Below are positions 5,136-5,282 of a stretch of 5,282 nt of DNA, piece after piece. A model generated the notes under the pieces. It did not search any database. It saw only the letters and a program-made list of their open reading frames with translations, and was not told where the DNA came from. Positions within the stretch are counted from its first letter, which is position 1, and each line of letters begins with the position of its first letter. This DNA comes from Flavobacteriaceae bacterium. GTDB lineage: Bacteria; Bacteroidota; Bacteroidia; Flavobacteriales; Flavobacteriaceae. The DNA lies in contig WFZY01000075.1 in assembly GCA_015489265.1 (NCBI GenBank), positions 1 through 5,282 of the forward strand, written 5' to 3'. A program made the position numbers and the translations under genes.

Positions 5136-5151
5136 CCCGACAATAGTCGGG
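5136..5151. repeat. GC-rich hairpin cccgac-aata-gtcggg
   Basis: A perfect 6-bp, mostly GC stem closes a four-base loop, standing out from the AT-rich surroundings. It abuts the GGTAT arm at 5130-5134. The stem sequence recalls the gtcccga core of the inverted repeat at 2607-2613, so both may belong to one dispersed short-repeat family. No adjacent T-run supports a terminator role on either strand. Confidence 0.55.
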
Positions 5152-5159
5152 AGTAAACA

Positions 5160-5280
5160 ATACCGCTACTACATGAAAATAATACTAGAAAAATATAAAA
5201 TATTTCAAAACAAAGTATTATGCCGATGCAATATGAAAATTGTTCAACAAATTGAACAATATTGAATATGCAAGCGGTAT
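5160..5280. repeat. 121-bp two-armed nested inverted-repeat structure
   Basis: The outer arms ataccgct (5160-5167) and agcggtat (5273-5280) are perfect 8-bp inverted copies. Between them lie two further perfect stems. The first is ataatact/agtattat (5179-5186 with 5214-5221), which encloses aaatat/atattt (5191-5196 with 5200-5205). The second is attgttcaa/ttgaacaat (5239-5247 with 5252-5260) with the loop caaa. The fold would be a closed base stem with two arms. AT-only stems are cheap in such DNA, but the GC-containing outer arms are less so. No transposase, attC consensus or CRISPR-like regularity was seen, and the window ends two bases later. Confidence 0.4.
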
Positions 5281-5282
5281 AG

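Noticed and set aside
5173..5265. Plus-strand 30-codon frame beginning MKIILEKYK
   Set aside because: It is short, has no TAnnTTTG box at a suitable distance and overlaps the stem arms. A length of 30 codons is unremarkable by chance.
5160..5280. Integron attC site or CRISPR-like repeat
   Set aside because: The inverted arms lack the RYYYAAC/GTTRRRY core needed for attC, and there are no regularly spaced direct repeats as in CRISPR.
5090..5281. Minus-strand frame open for 63 codons from the window edge to TAA just upstream of holB
   Set aside because: It contains no start codon and its extreme Phe/Ile/Leu/Tyr content is expected from T-rich DNA. It also runs through three inverted repeats, and holB appears to have its own promoter. 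It could be revisited if sequence to the right shows a gene ending here.
5273..5282. Bases agcggtatag at the window end resembling the start of a tRNA (TA at positions 8-9 followed by G)
   Set aside because: Ten bases cannot support a tRNA; most tRNAs start with G, and the same bases already pair with ataccgct upstream.

Overview
The window looks like a chromosomal stretch of a Bacteroidota bacterium, most likely of the Flavobacteriia type. The DNA is strongly AT-rich. None of the genes shows a convincing Shine-Dalgarno sequence. Three gene starts are preceded by perfect copies of the TAnnTTTG -7 box that is characteristic of this phylum. The protein families also fit: a Wzz-like protein with paired IGNxF helices, and a delta-prime clamp-loader subunit with a degenerate zinc module. 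No species can be named from the sequence alone.

Layout: (1) Positions 1-2506, plus strand, are the tail of a surface-polysaccharide operon: a possible last few codons of an upstream gene, a Wzz-like inner-membrane chain-length or export protein, then rfbC (rmlC) and rfbD (rmlD), the last two steps of dTDP-L-rhamnose synthesis. The three genes are translationally linked (a TAATG junction and an 11-bp overlap), and a small GAAA-loop hairpin follows the last stop. (2) Positions 2507-2813 are a 307-bp non-coding gap with nested inverted repeats and TTCCTCA-type repeats, ending in a promoter for the next gene. (3) Positions 2814-3338, plus strand, encode a gamma-class carbonic anhydrase-like left-handed beta-helix protein with all three zinc histidines. 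(4) Positions 3335-3883, minus strand, encode a small secreted, probably outer-membrane beta-barrel protein; its stop overlaps the stop of the carbonic anhydrase gene. (5) Positions 3940-5073, minus strand, encode the DNA polymerase III delta-prime subunit (holB); its start is best placed five codons inside the longest open frame, because a promoter box occupies the DNA between the two ATGs. (6) Positions 5089-5282 are non-coding DNA dense in inverted repeats, cut by the window edge.

Functionally, the first three genes belong together: RfbC and RfbD make an activated rhamnose donor, and the Wzz-like protein probably governs length or export of a polysaccharide that may contain it. The other genes are unrelated housekeeping or envelope genes with their own promoters. 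I see no defence system, CRISPR array, transposase or new multi-gene system. The least explained parts are the two intergenic inverted-repeat regions, which could be REP/MITE-like elements or structured RNAs, and a possible leaderless transcript for holB.
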